The notes beneath the pieces are model-generated. The model worked only from the letters and a program-made list of their open reading frames with translations. It did no database searches and was not told the origin of the DNA. Shown in pieces: positions 36,810 to 46,782 of a stretch of 64,000 nt of DNA. The stretch lies in assembly GCF_030272695.1 (NCBI RefSeq), contig NZ_JARFYN010000015.1, forward strand, positions 62,001-126,000. Direction: 5' to 3'. This DNA comes from Martinezella calliandrae (GTDB lineage Bacteria; Pseudomonadota; Alphaproteobacteria; Rhizobiales; Rhizobiaceae). Position numbers and translations under genes: made by a program. Position 1 is the stretch's first letter, and every line of letters starts with the position of its first letter.

Positions 36810-38398
36810 TGTCCGGCCGTCCGCTTGGATTGCACGTAGAGGAGAAGGGTGAGCGGCAGTGACAGCACCACCATCATGAAGGCATAGGGTGCGGCGGAGA
36901 CATAATCGATCTCGCCGGTCAGCGACCAGAACTTTGTCGCCAGCGTCACCGTGCCATTCGGCGACAACATCAGCGTCGCCGTCAGTTCATTGGTGATGCC
37001 GAGCGCGGCAAGAGCGACGCTCGCCGCAAAACCGGGAGCGGCAAGGCGCATGGTGATCTGCCGAACCGCCTGGCCCGGCGTGCGGCCGAGCGCCATGGCG
37101 GCGCGCTCGAGCTCGACGGGGGCCTGGGCGATGCTGGAGCGCAAGCCCACCATGGCGCGCGGCAGGAACAGCAGGACATAGGCGAGAAGCAGTGTCGCAA
37201 AAGTTTGATAGAGTGGCAGGATTAGCCGCACGGTGATCGAAACCAGCGCCAGTGCGACCACGGCACCCGGCAACGATCCGACATAATAATGGCAAGCTTC
37301 CAGGATTCGCTGCAGCCGGCCTGGCGCGCGCACCGAGAGCCATGCCATCGGGGCGGCGGCTACGGTGGTCAGTAGGCCGCCCACAACAGCTAGGCCAAGG
37401 GTCTGCAGCAAAGCGGAACCGACGGCATCCATCCGCCAAATGCCGATGCCACCGAGATAAAGCCAGCGCGCCAGCGTCACGAACGGCACGCCGAGCGTAA
37501 GCGCCGCCGTTGCCAGCGGAAGCGCAATGGCCGGGACGACGAACCAGCCGAGAAGTCTCCTGTCTGCAGGGCGGGCTGCACCGGAGCCGACGCGGGCGTA
37601 ACGCTCGTTGCCGCGCACCAGCACCTCGATACCGAGCAGCAAAAGACAGCAGAAAACCAGAACACCGCCGAGCATGTTGGCGGCCGGGCTGTTATAGGCG
37701 GATTGGAATTGATCCACGATCGCGGTCGAGAACGTGTCGAAGCGGATCATCACGTAGAGACCGTATTCCGCCAACAGATGCAGGCCGATCAGCAGCGAGC
37801 CGCCGCAGATGGCGAGGCGAAGTTGCGGCAGGATCGCCCGGAAGAAGACACGCCAGGGACCGAGGCCGAGCGAGGCGGCGGCATCCTCGATCGCCGGGTC
37901 GAGGCGGCGCAACGCTGCGGCCACCGGCAGATAGAGAAAAGGATAGTAGGCAAGAACGGAAACAAGCACGCCGCTCCAGAGTCCGCGCATCCCAGGCGCC
38001 AGGCTGACCCAGGCATAGCTGTGCACGAAAGCAGGCACGGCAAGCGGCGCGACCGCCAGCCAGGACCACAGGCGAGCGCCGGGGATATTCGTGCGCTCGG
38101 TCAGCCAGGCGAGCGTGACTGCAAGCAGGATGCAGAGCGGGATGGTGCAGACTTCAAGCAGGACGGTATTGGTCAGCAATTCGCCGACACGACTGCGAAA
38201 GACGAGCGCGACGACGTCGTGCCAGCCGGTCTCGACGGTGACCCAGACAATGAAGCCGAGCGGCACTAGGCTCAGAAGAGCGACGGCGGATGCGAGGGCG
38301 ACGACAGAAGCATGCGGAACACGGCCGCGAGGCCCAGCCGTCCATCGCGTAGCAGCGGCCTGACCGGCCGGCGCGGCATATGTGTTCTTCTGCAGCAA
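36806..38398 (-). CDS. fbpB: Ferric iron ABC importer permease (FbpB-like, fused double permease)
   Basis: 530 residues with two permease halves, each of about six helices, as in FbpB/SfuB. First coupling loop: [20 protein letters not shown]; second: [19 protein letters not shown]. An N-terminal stretch before the first helix ([20 protein letters not shown]) is cytoplasmic. Carries Fe(III) across the inner membrane from the FbpA-type protein. Separated from fbpA by 129 bp with no gene. Confidence 0.9.
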
Positions 38399-38527
38399 AA
38401 TCTCAGCTGCCTTTCACGCCCTGAATTAGGAGGGCAATCGCCACTGGAGGGCGGTTGCCTGGTTCGAAATAGCCAAATGACTATCCGCATGCCCCCCTAG
38501 CAGGGCATGCGCACCGGTTGCAAGGAC

Positions 38528-39544
38528 TTAGATCAAACCCGCTTCCGTCATCAGATCGCTGACTTTCTTGCTGTTCAGCTTGGAAGGCTCGACCTTCGGT
38601 GCCTGCAGGTCGGCGAGCGGCACCAGCTTCGGGTTCGACTGAGCGCCGTTGCCCACCGCATATTCATAGGAATCGCCGTCGCGCAGAACGGCCTGGCCGC
38701 CCTTGCTGGTGATCCACTTTAAGAAGGCCTGGGCTTCCTTCTGATGCTGGCTGGAAGCGAGAACGCCGCCACCGGAAATGCTGACGAAAGCGCCCGGATC
38801 CTGGTTCTTGAAGTAGTGCAGCGCAACGTTCTTGCTGTTTTCAGCCGTCTTCGCCTGATCGCCGAACCAATAGTAGTGATAGATAACCGCGCCTTCGATT
38901 TCGCCCGCGTTGACAGCCTTCATGGCGACGCTGTTGCCCTTGTAGGGCGTGGCGTTTTCCTTCAGTGCTTTCAGCCAGGACTTGGTGACGTCCTCGCCCT
39001 TCAACTCGAGAAGCGCGCTGACGATTGCCTGGAAGTCGGCGCCGGCCGGCGATGCACCCCAACGGCCCTTCCACTTGGGATCGGCGAGGTCGAGCAATGA
39101 CTTCGGCAAGTCGCTCTCCTTCAGCTTCGTCTTGTCATAGGCGAAAACCGTGGAGCGGGCGGCAACCCCGACCCAATTGCCATCGGCCGCCTTGAAGGTT
39201 TCCGGCACCTGCGCCAGCGTATCGGCGTTCACGGGTGCGAAAAGCTTGTTGGTGTCGACCAGCGCCATGCCCGGAGAATTTTCGGTCAGGAATACGTCGG
39301 CGGGGGATGCAGCGCCTTCTTCGACGATCTGATTGGCAAATTGCATATCGCTGCCGTTGCGGATCGTCACCTTAATGCCGGTTTCCTTTGTGAAGCCATC
39401 AGCCCAGGCCTGTGTTAGGGCCTCGTGCTGCGCATTGTAGACGACGATACTTTCGGAACCGGCGGCATTGGCTGCAAACGGAGCAGCGGCGAGGCCTGCG
39501 GCAAGCGCCAGGGCGCTGGTGAGATGGGTAAAGGATAAAGTCAT
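38528..39544 (-). CDS. fbpA: Ferric iron-binding periplasmic protein (FbpA-like)
   Basis: 338 residues from ATG 39544 (MTLSFTHLTSALALAAGLAA), giving a good signal peptide ending AANA; the longer frame from 39583 is unlikely. ESIVVYNAQHEALTQAWADGF opens the mature domain; the paired tyrosines in GAVIYHYYWFGDQ are the iron ligands typical of transferrin-like FbpA proteins. A promoter with an IRO-like box lies 48-77 bp upstream. First gene of the iron operon fbpABC. Confidence 0.9.
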   Translation of the reverse strand: MTLSFTHLTSALALAAGLAAAPFAANAAGSESIVVYNAQHEALTQAWADGFTKETGIKVTIRNGSDMQFANQIVEEGAASPADVFLTENSPGMALVDTNKLFAPVNADTLAQVPETFKAADGNWVGVAARSTVFAYDKTKLKESDLPKSLLDLADPKWKGRWGASPAGADFQAIVSALLELKGEDVTKSWLKALKENATPYKGNSVAMKAVNAGEIEGAVIYHYYWFGDQAKTAENSKNVALHYFKNQDPGAFVSISGGGVLASSQHQKEAQAFLKWITSKGGQAVLRDGDSYEYAVGNGAQSNPKLVPLADLQAPKVEPSKLNSKKVSDLMTEAGLI

Positions 39545-39591
39545 AGGCGTCCTCTCGCTTGATAACCCCGTCTTTGACGGCAATGCGATAG

Positions 39592-39621
39592 CCTATATTT
39601 TTCTTGACTATAATTTTCAAG
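39592..39621 (-). promoter_or_regulatory. fbpA promoter with IRO (RirA)-like box
   Basis: On the minus strand TTGAAA (39620-39615) is followed after 17 bases by TATAGG (39597-39592), a plausible sigma-70 promoter. CTTGACTATAATTTTCAAG (39603-39621) overlaps the -35 and is a CTTGA-N9-TCAAG inverted repeat, containing the TGA-N9-TCA core of the rhizobial iron-responsive operator bound by RirA. The binding is inferred. Confidence 0.7.
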
Positions 39622-39663
39622 TTTCAGCGTGCATCTTTTTATCACAAAAGTTTGAAAAGAGAG

Positions 39664-40551
39664 TCAAGATTTAGAGGAAGGCTCACCACCAGCCAGATCC
39701 AGCCAGGCGCGGACGGCGTGCGAGAGATAGCCGCCGCGCCGCCAGATCCAGGCCATGTGCCACTCCATCGAAGGATCGACGACCAAGGCATGGCTGACGC
39801 CGGCGCGGCTGCGCTGTTCTGCGATCATTCGCGGCAGGAAGCCCACGCCGAGGCCGGCGGCGACCAGTTCGATAATGAAATTGATCTGACTCGAGCGCGC
39901 AACGATTTCCGGCTCGAAACCGGCGGCGCGGCATGCATCCTGGATGACGCTGTTCAACGCAAAGCCGCTTTCGAACAGGATGAAGGGATTGTCCTTGAGC
40001 CCGGCGAGCTGCGCCGTCTTGCGACCTTCGAGCGGGTGCCCTGCGGGCAGGAGCACATGTATCGGCTCCCGGCGTACGCTCTGCCATTCGAAAACCTCCG
40101 GCGCGGGCAGCAGCGAAACCCCGAGATCCACCTCTCCCGACAGCACCACCTCCTCCAGCCGCTTTGCCCCCTGCTCCACCAGCTTGATCTCGATACCGGG
40201 ATAGCGGCTGCGAAAGGCGGCAAAGAGCGGGGCAAACAGCACATCGTTGCCGATTGGCGGCAGGCCGAGCCTGAGCGTGCCGCGCGAAAGCCCCCGCAAC
40301 TCAGCGAGTTCAGCGACGAGATCGTCGCGACCGGCCAGAACCGCGAGAGCACGGCGATAGACCACTTCGCCGGCATCGGTCAGCGTCGTGCGATGGCCGA
40401 TACGGTTGAGCAAAGGCAGGCCAAGCTCGTCCTCCAACTGACGGACGGCCTTGCTGACGGCGGATTGGGTCGTAAACACCACCTTGGCCGCTTCCGAAAA
40501 GCCGCCCTGACGCACAACTTCGACAAAAGCACGCAGTGTCCGAAGCTCCAT
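39664..40551 (-). CDS. LysR family transcriptional regulator (CidR-like by position)
   Basis: 295 residues. HTH: MELRTLRAFVEVVRQGGFSE and AAKVVFTTQSAVSKAVRQLE, followed by the LysR effector domain (LRLGLPPIGNDVLFAPLFAA, DLGVSLLPAPEVFEW). It is divergent from the cidA/cidB (lrgA/lrgB) pair across 100 bp, the arrangement of CidR-type regulators in other bacteria. It also lies upstream of fbpA in the same direction, but that gene has its own promoter. Confidence 0.9.
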   Translation of the reverse strand: MELRTLRAFVEVVRQGGFSEAAKVVFTTQSAVSKAVRQLEDELGLPLLNRIGHRTTLTDAGEVVYRRALAVLAGRDDLVAELAELRGLSRGTLRLGLPPIGNDVLFAPLFAAFRSRYPGIEIKLVEQGAKRLEEVVLSGEVDLGVSLLPAPEVFEWQSVRREPIHVLLPAGHPLEGRKTAQLAGLKDNPFILFESGFALNSVIQDACRAAGFEPEIVARSSQINFIIELVAAGLGVGFLPRMIAEQRSRAGVSHALVVDPSMEWHMAWIWRRGGYLSHAVRAWLDLAGGEPSSKS

Positions 40552-40651
40552 ACCTATTCCATATCAGACTGGACTTCATGAAAACAATTCATTTTTCTCA
40601 TAAGTCGCAAGGATCTATATCTGCGTCATCAATCTCCCCAGGTGTTCATCG

Positions 40652-41059
40652 ATGCGCATCGACCTGCAAAACCGCCCCGGACTGAGCCGTCTTGCCCAGA
40701 TCATGCTGTTGGTCGCATTCTGGCAAGCCGGTGAGGAGATCGCGCGCGTCACTCACGCGTCTGTCCCAGGCCCGATCGTTGGCATGCTGCTGGTGCTCTG
40801 CCTCCTTGCCACCGGCAAGGTCGGTATCAGCAGCTTGCGGCGCGGTGCGGAATGGTTTCTGGCCGAAATGCTGCTGTTCTTTGTTCCGGCGGTCCTTGCG
40901 GTCCTCGATCATCGCGAGTTCATCGGCCTCATCGGATTGAAGATCATCGCCGTGATCCTGCTTGGCACGATCATCGTCATGAGTGTCACGGCGCTGGCGA
41001 TCGATATTGGGTATCGGCTGATGATGCGCCGGGAAGGCCCTCGCCATGTTCTCCGCTGA
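40652..41059 (+). CDS. CidA/LrgA family membrane protein
   Basis: 135 residues with four hydrophobic helices. LAQIMLLVAFWQAGEEIARV and VPGPIVGMLLVLCLL are the family signature. CidA/LrgA proteins are holin-like or act with CidB/LrgB in export of small metabolites (pyruvate/glycolate in some bacteria). It overlaps the next gene by 14 bases (41046-41059), showing coupling. The divergent LysR regulator probably controls it. Confidence 0.9.
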   Translation: MRIDLQNRPGLSRLAQIMLLVAFWQAGEEIARVTHASVPGPIVGMLLVLCLLATGKVGISSLRRGAEWFLAEMLLFFVPAVLAVLDHREFIGLIGLKIIAVILLGTIIVMSVTALAIDIGYRLMMRREGPRHVLR

Positions 41060-41750
41060 AGCCGCCGCTCAGACCCTTTTCTGGCCGGTTGCGACGATCG
41101 TCCTCTATTACCTCTCGAAAGCGCTCTATCGCCGCTGGCCGGTGGTTTGGCTGTCGCCACTGTTTGCCGCGCCGGCCATCCTGGTCACGATCGCCATCGT
41201 CCTGCATGCGAGCTATCAGGACTATATGCGCGACACACGTTGGCTATTGGCACTGCTCGGCCCGGCAACCGTTGCCTTTGCCGTGCCCATCTACGAGCAG
41301 CGCGCGCTCATCAAGCGCTATTGGCCAATCCTGCTTGCCGGCGTCACCGTCGGCAGTACGACGGCAATGGTATCGGCCTGGGGGCTCGCCAGCCTCTTCG
41401 GCCTGGATGAAAGCCTGCGCCTTAGCCTGATGCCACGTTCGATCAGCACGCCTTTCGCCATGGTCGTCTCCGGCGACATCGGCGGCGTGCCCAACCTGAC
41501 GGCAGTGTTCGTGGTCATCACCGGTCTTTTCGGCGCCGTCGCCGGGCAGATGTTGTTGCGCCTACTGCCGCTGCAATCCAGCATGGCGCGCGGTGCGTTG
41601 TTCGGCATGGGCGCGCACGGTGTCGGCGTCGCTAAGGCGCACGAGATCGGCCGTGAGGAGGGATCGATTGCCGGGCTGGTCATGGTGTTGGTCGGCCTGA
41701 CCAATGTGCTTGCCGCACCTCTGATTGCATGGGCGATGCACGCCGCCTGA
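41046..41750 (+). CDS. CidB/LrgB family membrane protein
   Basis: 234 residues, seven or so hydrophobic helices. LLGPATVAFAVPIYEQRALIK seen as GPATVAFAVPIYEQRALI, LMPRSISTPFAMVVSGDIGG and GMGAHGVGVAKAHEIGREEG are the core motifs of LrgB. Partner of the CidA/LrgA protein encoded just upstream with overlapping reading frames. Followed by a GC-rich hairpin. Confidence 0.92.
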   Translation: MFSAEAAAQTLFWPVATIVLYYLSKALYRRWPVVWLSPLFAAPAILVTIAIVLHASYQDYMRDTRWLLALLGPATVAFAVPIYEQRALIKRYWPILLAGVTVGSTTAMVSAWGLASLFGLDESLRLSLMPRSISTPFAMVVSGDIGGVPNLTAVFVVITGLFGAVAGQMLLRLLPLQSSMARGALFGMGAHGVGVAKAHEIGREEGSIAGLVMVLVGLTNVLAAPLIAWAMHAA

Positions 41751-41766
41751 CCCCAGGGAAAAAGCC

Positions 41767-41793
41767 GCGGCGCTGTCGCGCCGCCGCTCTTCT
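41767..41793. terminator. Terminator between convergent cidB/lrgB and MHS transporter genes
   Basis: GCGGCGC-TGTC-GCGCCGC (41767-41784) is a perfect 7-bp stem, preceded by AAAAAGCC and followed by GCTCTTCTT. The flanking A- and T-rich tracts allow termination on both strands of these convergent genes. Confidence 0.75.
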
Positions 41794-41812
41794 TGATGCT
41801 CCAAGAGTTCGA

Positions 41813-43150
41813 TCAGTTGTCGCGGGTCTCGAGCGTCTTGCTGAAGAAGATCGCAACGAGCGTGCAGACGACGCCGGAAAGCAGGTAGAGGCTGGTATAG
41901 ACCAGGCCGAACTGGCTGGAGAGGGCTAGCGCGACGAAGGGCGCAAAGCCGGCGCCGATCAGCCAGGAGAGGTCCGAGGTCAATGCCGAGCCGCTGTAAC
42001 GATAGTTCCGGCTGAAGCGCGAGGCGCTGGCGCCAGCAGCCTGGCCGAAGGAGAGGCCAAGCAGCGTGAAGCCGAGAACCACGTAGATATGACGGCCGGT
42101 AACACCGCCGTCGAGCAGCCAGGGCGCGACGAAAGCGAAGATCGCGATCAATACGGCGCCGACGGCAAGCTGGTTGCGGCGGCCGATACGGTCCGCGAGC
42201 AGCCCGGAACAGACGATCGCGACGATACCACAGATCGCGCCGAGGAACTCCACCAACAGGAACGAACCTGGGGTCTGCGCGCTGTAAAGCGTTACCCAGC
42301 CAAGCGGGAAGACCGTGACCAGATGGAAGGTCGCGAAGCTTGCGAGCGGCACGAAAGCGCCAATCAGCACATCGCGGCCATGCACGCGCAGCAGCTCGGA
42401 CATTCTGACCGGCTCCAGCTCATGGCGCTCCAGCAGCGCGCCGAATTCCGGCGTGGCGACCAGACGAAGCCGGGCGAAGAGGGCCACGACATTGACCATG
42501 AAGGCGCAGAAGAACGGGTAGCGCCAACCAAACTCCAGGAAATCGACCGTCGAGAGGTTTGCAACGAAATATGCGAAAAGAGCACTCGCCAGCATGAAGC
42601 CGATCGGCGCGCCGAGCTGCGGGATCATCGCATACCAACCGCGACGATTGGTCGGCGCGTTCAGCGCCAGCAGAGAGGCAAGACCGTCCCAGGCGCCGCC
42701 GAGCGCAAGGCCCTGACAGATGCGCAGGATCGAAAGCAGGATGATTGCATAGACGCCGACGTCGTTGAATCCAGGCAGGAAGCTCATTGCCGCCGTGGAC
42801 CCACCGAGTAGAACCATTGCGATCGTCAGCTTGACACCGCGGCCATAGTTGCGGTCGATCGCCATGAAGATGAACGAGCCGACGGGACGGGCGATGAAGG
42901 CAAGCGAAAAAACCAAAAAAGAAAGCAGCGTTCCGGGCAGCGGATCGACGAAGGGGAAAATCAACTTCGGGAAAACCAAGACCGATGCGATGGCGTAGAC
43001 GAAGAAATCGAAAAACTCGGACGTGCGACCGATGATCACGCCGATGGCAATACTGCCTGGGTCGACAGCGGCGCGAGCATGCATTTCGCGGGCGTCGCGT
43101 TCTAAACCTGCAGATGTTGGGTTTAATGATTCATGCGAGACGCTGACCAT
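41813..43150 (-). CDS. MFS transporter, metabolite:H+ symporter (MHS) family
   Basis: 445 residues, twelve predicted helices. GVIIGRTSEFFDFFVYAIAS is the MHS helix-1 motif, and RPVGSFIFMAIDRNYGRGV is the loop 2-3 motif (normally G-x-x-x-D-R-x-G-R-K). The family moves dicarboxylates, proline/betaine, shikimate and similar solutes; substrate unknown here. GGAGG lies 8 bases before ATG 43150. It is divergent from cyoA. Confidence 0.88.
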   Translation of the reverse strand: MVSVSHESLNPTSAGLERDAREMHARAAVDPGSIAIGVIIGRTSEFFDFFVYAIASVLVFPKLIFPFVDPLPGTLLSFLVFSLAFIARPVGSFIFMAIDRNYGRGVKLTIAMVLLGGSTAAMSFLPGFNDVGVYAIILLSILRICQGLALGGAWDGLASLLALNAPTNRRGWYAMIPQLGAPIGFMLASALFAYFVANLSTVDFLEFGWRYPFFCAFMVNVVALFARLRLVATPEFGALLERHELEPVRMSELLRVHGRDVLIGAFVPLASFATFHLVTVFPLGWVTLYSAQTPGSFLLVEFLGAICGIVAIVCSGLLADRIGRRNQLAVGAVLIAIFAFVAPWLLDGGVTGRHIYVVLGFTLLGLSFGQAAGASASRFSRNYRYSGSALTSDLSWLIGAGFAPFVALALSSQFGLVYTSLYLLSGVVCTLVAIFFSKTLETRDN

Positions 43151-43543
43151 ATGCGGGAGCCTCCTTCTCCGGACGCAAACTCCTCCACGAATTCGCGTAC
43201 AGATAAGATGTTTATCAAACTTGCGGACTTATCAAGTCTCGCGCGTGGATTAATTCGCAAATTGGCGGTCTGGCGGGGTCAAATTCGGCCTTTGTAACGA
43301 CGATGCGGGGTTGACGTGCTGCCGACGGTAGCCATATCCACCGATCTCGGTATATTAGCCACAACAAAAGCAACCGGCCGTTGGAAAAACCTACTGGATT
43401 TCTCAGGATTTTCCCGATAGGCGAAGTTGCGCGCGATACCGCATTGCACCCAAGCTTGCTGCGGTGCGACGAAACACCTCATACCGTTCACGACCGCCGT
43501 CCTTTAGTCGCGGTATGGTCAATAACAAAAAGAGCTTTGAGAC
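43151..43543. other. Intergenic region between MHS transporter and cyoA
   Basis: 393 bp without a credible gene. It must hold the divergent promoters. I note a repeated TTATCAA (43212-43218 and about 43230-43236, in TTTATCAAACTTGCGGACTTATCAAG), which could be a binding site of an unidentified regulator of either gene. No terminator or RNA gene is visible. Confidence 0.45.
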
Positions 43544-44626
43544 GTGCTAAGACTATCGAAGATTTTCAGCCGCTTATCTGTCCTCCCGCTGATGTTGTCG
43601 CTCGCAGGCTGCAACATGGTGGTGATGGCTCCCTCCGGCGATGTCGCCGTGCAGCAGCGCGACCTTATCGTCGTCTCAACGGTTCTGATGCTGATCATCA
43701 TCATACCCGTGATCTTCCTCACGCTGTTCTTCGCGTGGAAATATCGCCAATCGAACAACGCTGCACCCTATGATCCCGAATGGCATCATTCCACGCGTCT
43801 GGAACTGGTGATCTGGTCGGCGCCGCTGGCGATCATTATCGCGCTCGGCGCGGTGACCTGGATCAGCACCCACAAGTTGGACCCGTTTCGGCCCCTCGAT
43901 CGCCTTCGCGAAGGCAAGCCGGTAACCACCACCACGAGGGCGCTCAATGTCGAAGTCGTGGCGCTCGATTGGAAATGGCTATTCTTCTATCCCGATCTTG
44001 GCATCGCCACGGTCAACGAACTTGCCGCGCCCGTGGATGCGCCCATCAACTTTAGGATCACGGCCTCTTCGGTGATGAACTCCTTCTTCGTCCCGGCCCT
44101 TGCGGGCCAGATTTACGCCATGCCCGGCATGGAGACGAAACTGCACGCAGTCATCAACAAGCCCGGCGAATATCAGGGCCTATCGGCCAACTACAGCGGC
44201 GCAGGCTTCTCCCATATGCGCTTCAAGTTTCATGGCCTGGGCCAAGCCGATTTCGACCAATGGGTTCAGCAGGTGAAGTCGACGGGCGGACCGCTTGGCC
44301 GTCAGGAATATCTGGCGCTTGCCAAACCAAGCCAACAGGAGCCCGTGCGCCACTTCAATGCGGTCGATAGCGGCCTCTTCGAGGCCATTCTCAATATGTG
44401 CGCCGATCCAAGCAAGATGTGCATCAGCCAAATGATGGATATCGACGCCAAGGGTGGTGCTGGCAAGGATAGCCAGGAAAATCGCAAACGCTTGGTCTAT
44501 GACAACCGCAACGCCGAAGCCGGCGACGTCACGCCGGCGCCGCACGACATGCAGTCCATGCCCGGCATGGACATGGGCCATGGCTCAGGCGGTTCAGCCG
44601 CCCCGGCTCCCCAGCCGAGCAACTGA
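43544..44626 (+). CDS. cyoA: Cytochrome bo3 ubiquinol oxidase subunit II
   Basis: 360 residues. Lipoprotein signal peptide with lipobox LAGC (cysteine about residue 23), two transmembrane helices (about 40-62 and 85-105), then the periplasmic cupredoxin-like domain: ALDWKWLFFYPDLGIATVNE, ASSVMNSFFVPALAGQIYAM and GAGFSHMRFKFHG. The Cu-A ligands of cytochrome c oxidases are absent, as expected of a quinol oxidase. A C-terminal Met/Gly/His-rich tail (MQSMPGMDMGHGSGG) may bind metal. First gene of cyoABCD. Confidence 0.95.
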   Translation: MLRLSKIFSRLSVLPLMLSLAGCNMVVMAPSGDVAVQQRDLIVVSTVLMLIIIIPVIFLTLFFAWKYRQSNNAAPYDPEWHHSTRLELVIWSAPLAIIIALGAVTWISTHKLDPFRPLDRLREGKPVTTTTRALNVEVVALDWKWLFFYPDLGIATVNELAAPVDAPINFRITASSVMNSFFVPALAGQIYAMPGMETKLHAVINKPGEYQGLSANYSGAGFSHMRFKFHGLGQADFDQWVQQVKSTGGPLGRQEYLALAKPSQQEPVRHFNAVDSGLFEAILNMCADPSKMCISQMMDIDAKGGAGKDSQENRKRLVYDNRNAEAGDVTPAPHDMQSMPGMDMGHGSGGSAAPAPQPSN

Positions 44627-44691
44627 ACCCCGCGCACTGCTGCGCCGCGTGTCCTTGGGGGCGCGCGAAGGTCGCAGCAGAAGTTTGAAAT

Positions 44692-44740
44692 GGCGCATGT
44701 GCCTTTCCTTAAATCCCTGCCGATTTAAGGGGCTATGCGC
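44692..44740 (+). other. Long hairpin in the cyoA-cyoB intergenic region
   Basis: CCTTAAATC-CCTGCC-GATTTAAGG (44707-44730) is a perfect 9-bp stem, and the flanks GCGCAT (about 44693) and ATGCGC (about 44735) can extend it beyond an internal loop. It sits in a 147-bp gap inside the operon and lacks a U-tract, so it may be an mRNA-stabilising or processing element rather than a terminator. Confidence 0.6.
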
Positions 44741-44773
44741 GGCAACAAGACATTATAAGGACAGAGGCAATCC

Positions 44774-46777
44774 ATGTTTTCCAACCCGGACCTCTATAAA
44801 TTCATCTTCGGTCGGCTGACGCTCGACCAGATTCCCTATCACGAGCCTATCCTTGTCGTGACCTTCATCGGCGTTGCCGTCGGCGGTATCGCCGTTCTCG
44901 GCCTGCTGACCTATTTCCGCCTCTGGGGCTTTCTCTGGAAGGAATGGTTCACCAGCATCGATCACAAGAAGATCGGCATCATGTATATCGTGCTGGCGCT
45001 GATCATGCTGCTTCGCGGCTTCTCCGACGCGCTGCTGATGCGTATGCAGCAGGCGATCGCCTTCAACGGCTCGGATGGCTACTTGCCGCCGCATCACTAC
45101 GACCAGATCTTCACCGCCCACGGCGTCATCATGATCTTCTTCGTGGCGATGCCGTTCGTTACGGGTCTGATGAACCTTGTCGTGCCGCTGCAGATCGGTG
45201 CACGCGACGTCTCCTTCCCCTTCCTCAACAACTTCTCGTTCTGGATGACGACGGCCGGCGCCATCGTCATCATGATCTCGCTCTTCATCGGCGAGTTCGC
45301 GAAGACCGGCTGGCTGGCTTATCCGCCGCTTTCCGGCATCGCCTACAGTCCCGATGTCGGCGTTGATTACTACATCTGGGGCCTGCAGGTCGCGGGTATC
45401 GGCACGACGCTTTCGGGCATCAATCTGATCGCCACCATCGTCAAGATGCGCGCGCCGGGCATGACCTTCATGAAGATGCCGGTCTTCACCTGGACGTCGC
45501 TCTGCACCAACATCCTGATCGTCGCGAGCTTCCCAATCCTGACCGCCACGCTCGCGCTGCTCACCCTCGATCGCTACGTCGGCACGAATTTCTTCACGAA
45601 CGACCTCGGCGGCAATCCGATGATGTATGTCAACCTCATCTGGATCTGGGGTCACCCGGAGGTCTACATTTTGGTGCTGCCGGCTTTCGGCGTGTTCTCG
45701 GAAGTCGTCGCCACCTTCTGCGGCAAGCGCCTCTTCGGCTACGCCTCCATGGTCTACGCCACCTGCGTGATCATGATCCTCTCCTACCTCGTCTGGCTCC
45801 ACCACTTCTTCACGATGGGCTCCGGCGCCAGCGTCAACTCCTTCTTCGGCATCACCACGATGATCATCTCGATCCCGACGGGCGCGAAGATGTTCAACTG
45901 GCTCTTCACCATGTATCGCGGCCGCATCCGCTACGAGGTACCGATGCTTTGGACGGTGGGCTTCATGGTGACCTTCGTCATCGGCGGCATGACCGGCGTC
46001 ATGCTCGCGGTTCCGCCGGCCGACTTCGTGCTGCACAATTCGCTGTTCCTGATTGCCCACTTCCATAACGTGATCATCGGCGGCGTGCTGTTCGGCATGT
46101 TCGCGGGCGTCAATTACTGGTTCCCGAAAGCATTCGGCTTCAAGCTGGATCCCTTCTGGGGCAAGATGAGCTTCTGGTTCTGGCAGATCGGTTTCTGGTT
46201 TGCCTTCATGCCACTCTATATCCTCGGTCTGATGGGCGTCACCCGCCGCGTGAGCCAGTTCGACGATCCGTCGCTGCAGATCTACTTCGTGATCGCAGCC
46301 TTCGGCGCCGTCCTGATTGCTATCGGCATCGCCAGCTTCCTCATCCAGCTCGCCGTCAGCTTCATGAAGCGTGAAGAGCTTCGCGACCACACCGGCGACC
46401 CATGGAACGGCCGTACGCTGGAATGGTCCACCTCGTCGCCGCCGCCTGCCTACAACTTCGCCTTCACGCCGATCGTCTACGATCACGACGCCTGGTGGGA
46501 CATGAAGAACCGCGGCTACAAACGCCCGACCGAGGGCTTCATCCCGATCCACATGCCGAAGAATACCGGCACGGGCATCATCCTCGGCATTCTCTCCATC
46601 GGCTTCGCATTCGGCATGATCTGGTACATGTGGTGGCTCGCCGCCATTACCTTCGTCGCAATGATCGCCATTACGATCGGCCATACCTTCAACTATAAGC
46701 GCGACTTCTATATCCCCGCCGATGAGGTCGTGAAGACCGAAGGCGAGCGTACGAAGCTGCTCGCAGGACAGGTATAA
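44774..46777 (+). CDS. cyoB: Cytochrome bo3 ubiquinol oxidase subunit I
   Basis: 667 residues, the usual length. The catalytic heme-copper subunit: [20 protein letters not shown] at the start of the core, low-spin heme ligand in [20 protein letters not shown], the Cu-B/Tyr segment [19 protein letters not shown], the paired copper histidines in [11 protein letters not shown], and the heme histidines in [11 protein letters not shown]. Pumps protons while reducing oxygen with ubiquinol electrons. AAGGACAGAGG precedes ATG 44774; cyoC follows 5 bp later. Confidence 0.97.
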   Translation: MFSNPDLYKFIFGRLTLDQIPYHEPILVVTFIGVAVGGIAVLGLLTYFRLWGFLWKEWFTSIDHKKIGIMYIVLALIMLLRGFSDALLMRMQQAIAFNGSDGYLPPHHYDQIFTAHGVIMIFFVAMPFVTGLMNLVVPLQIGARDVSFPFLNNFSFWMTTAGAIVIMISLFIGEFAKTGWLAYPPLSGIAYSPDVGVDYYIWGLQVAGIGTTLSGINLIATIVKMRAPGMTFMKMPVFTWTSLCTNILIVASFPILTATLALLTLDRYVGTNFFTNDLGGNPMMYVNLIWIWGHPEVYILVLPAFGVFSEVVATFCGKRLFGYASMVYATCVIMILSYLVWLHHFFTMGSGASVNSFFGITTMIISIPTGAKMFNWLFTMYRGRIRYEVPMLWTVGFMVTFVIGGMTGVMLAVPPADFVLHNSLFLIAHFHNVIIGGVLFGMFAGVNYWFPKAFGFKLDPFWGKMSFWFWQIGFWFAFMPLYILGLMGVTRRVSQFDDPSLQIYFVIAAFGAVLIAIGIASFLIQLAVSFMKREELRDHTGDPWNGRTLEWSTSSPPPAYNFAFTPIVYDHDAWWDMKNRGYKRPTEGFIPIHMPKNTGTGIILGILSIGFAFGMIWYMWWLAAITFVAMIAITIGHTFNYKRDFYIPADEVVKTEGERTKLLAGQV

Positions 46778-46782
46778 GACCC

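Noticed and set aside
44753..46684. 643-codon open frame on the minus strand opposite cyoB
   Set aside because: It is the antisense of a highly conserved gene; its product is an acidic/His-rich low-complexity string with no family motif, caused by high GC codon bias.
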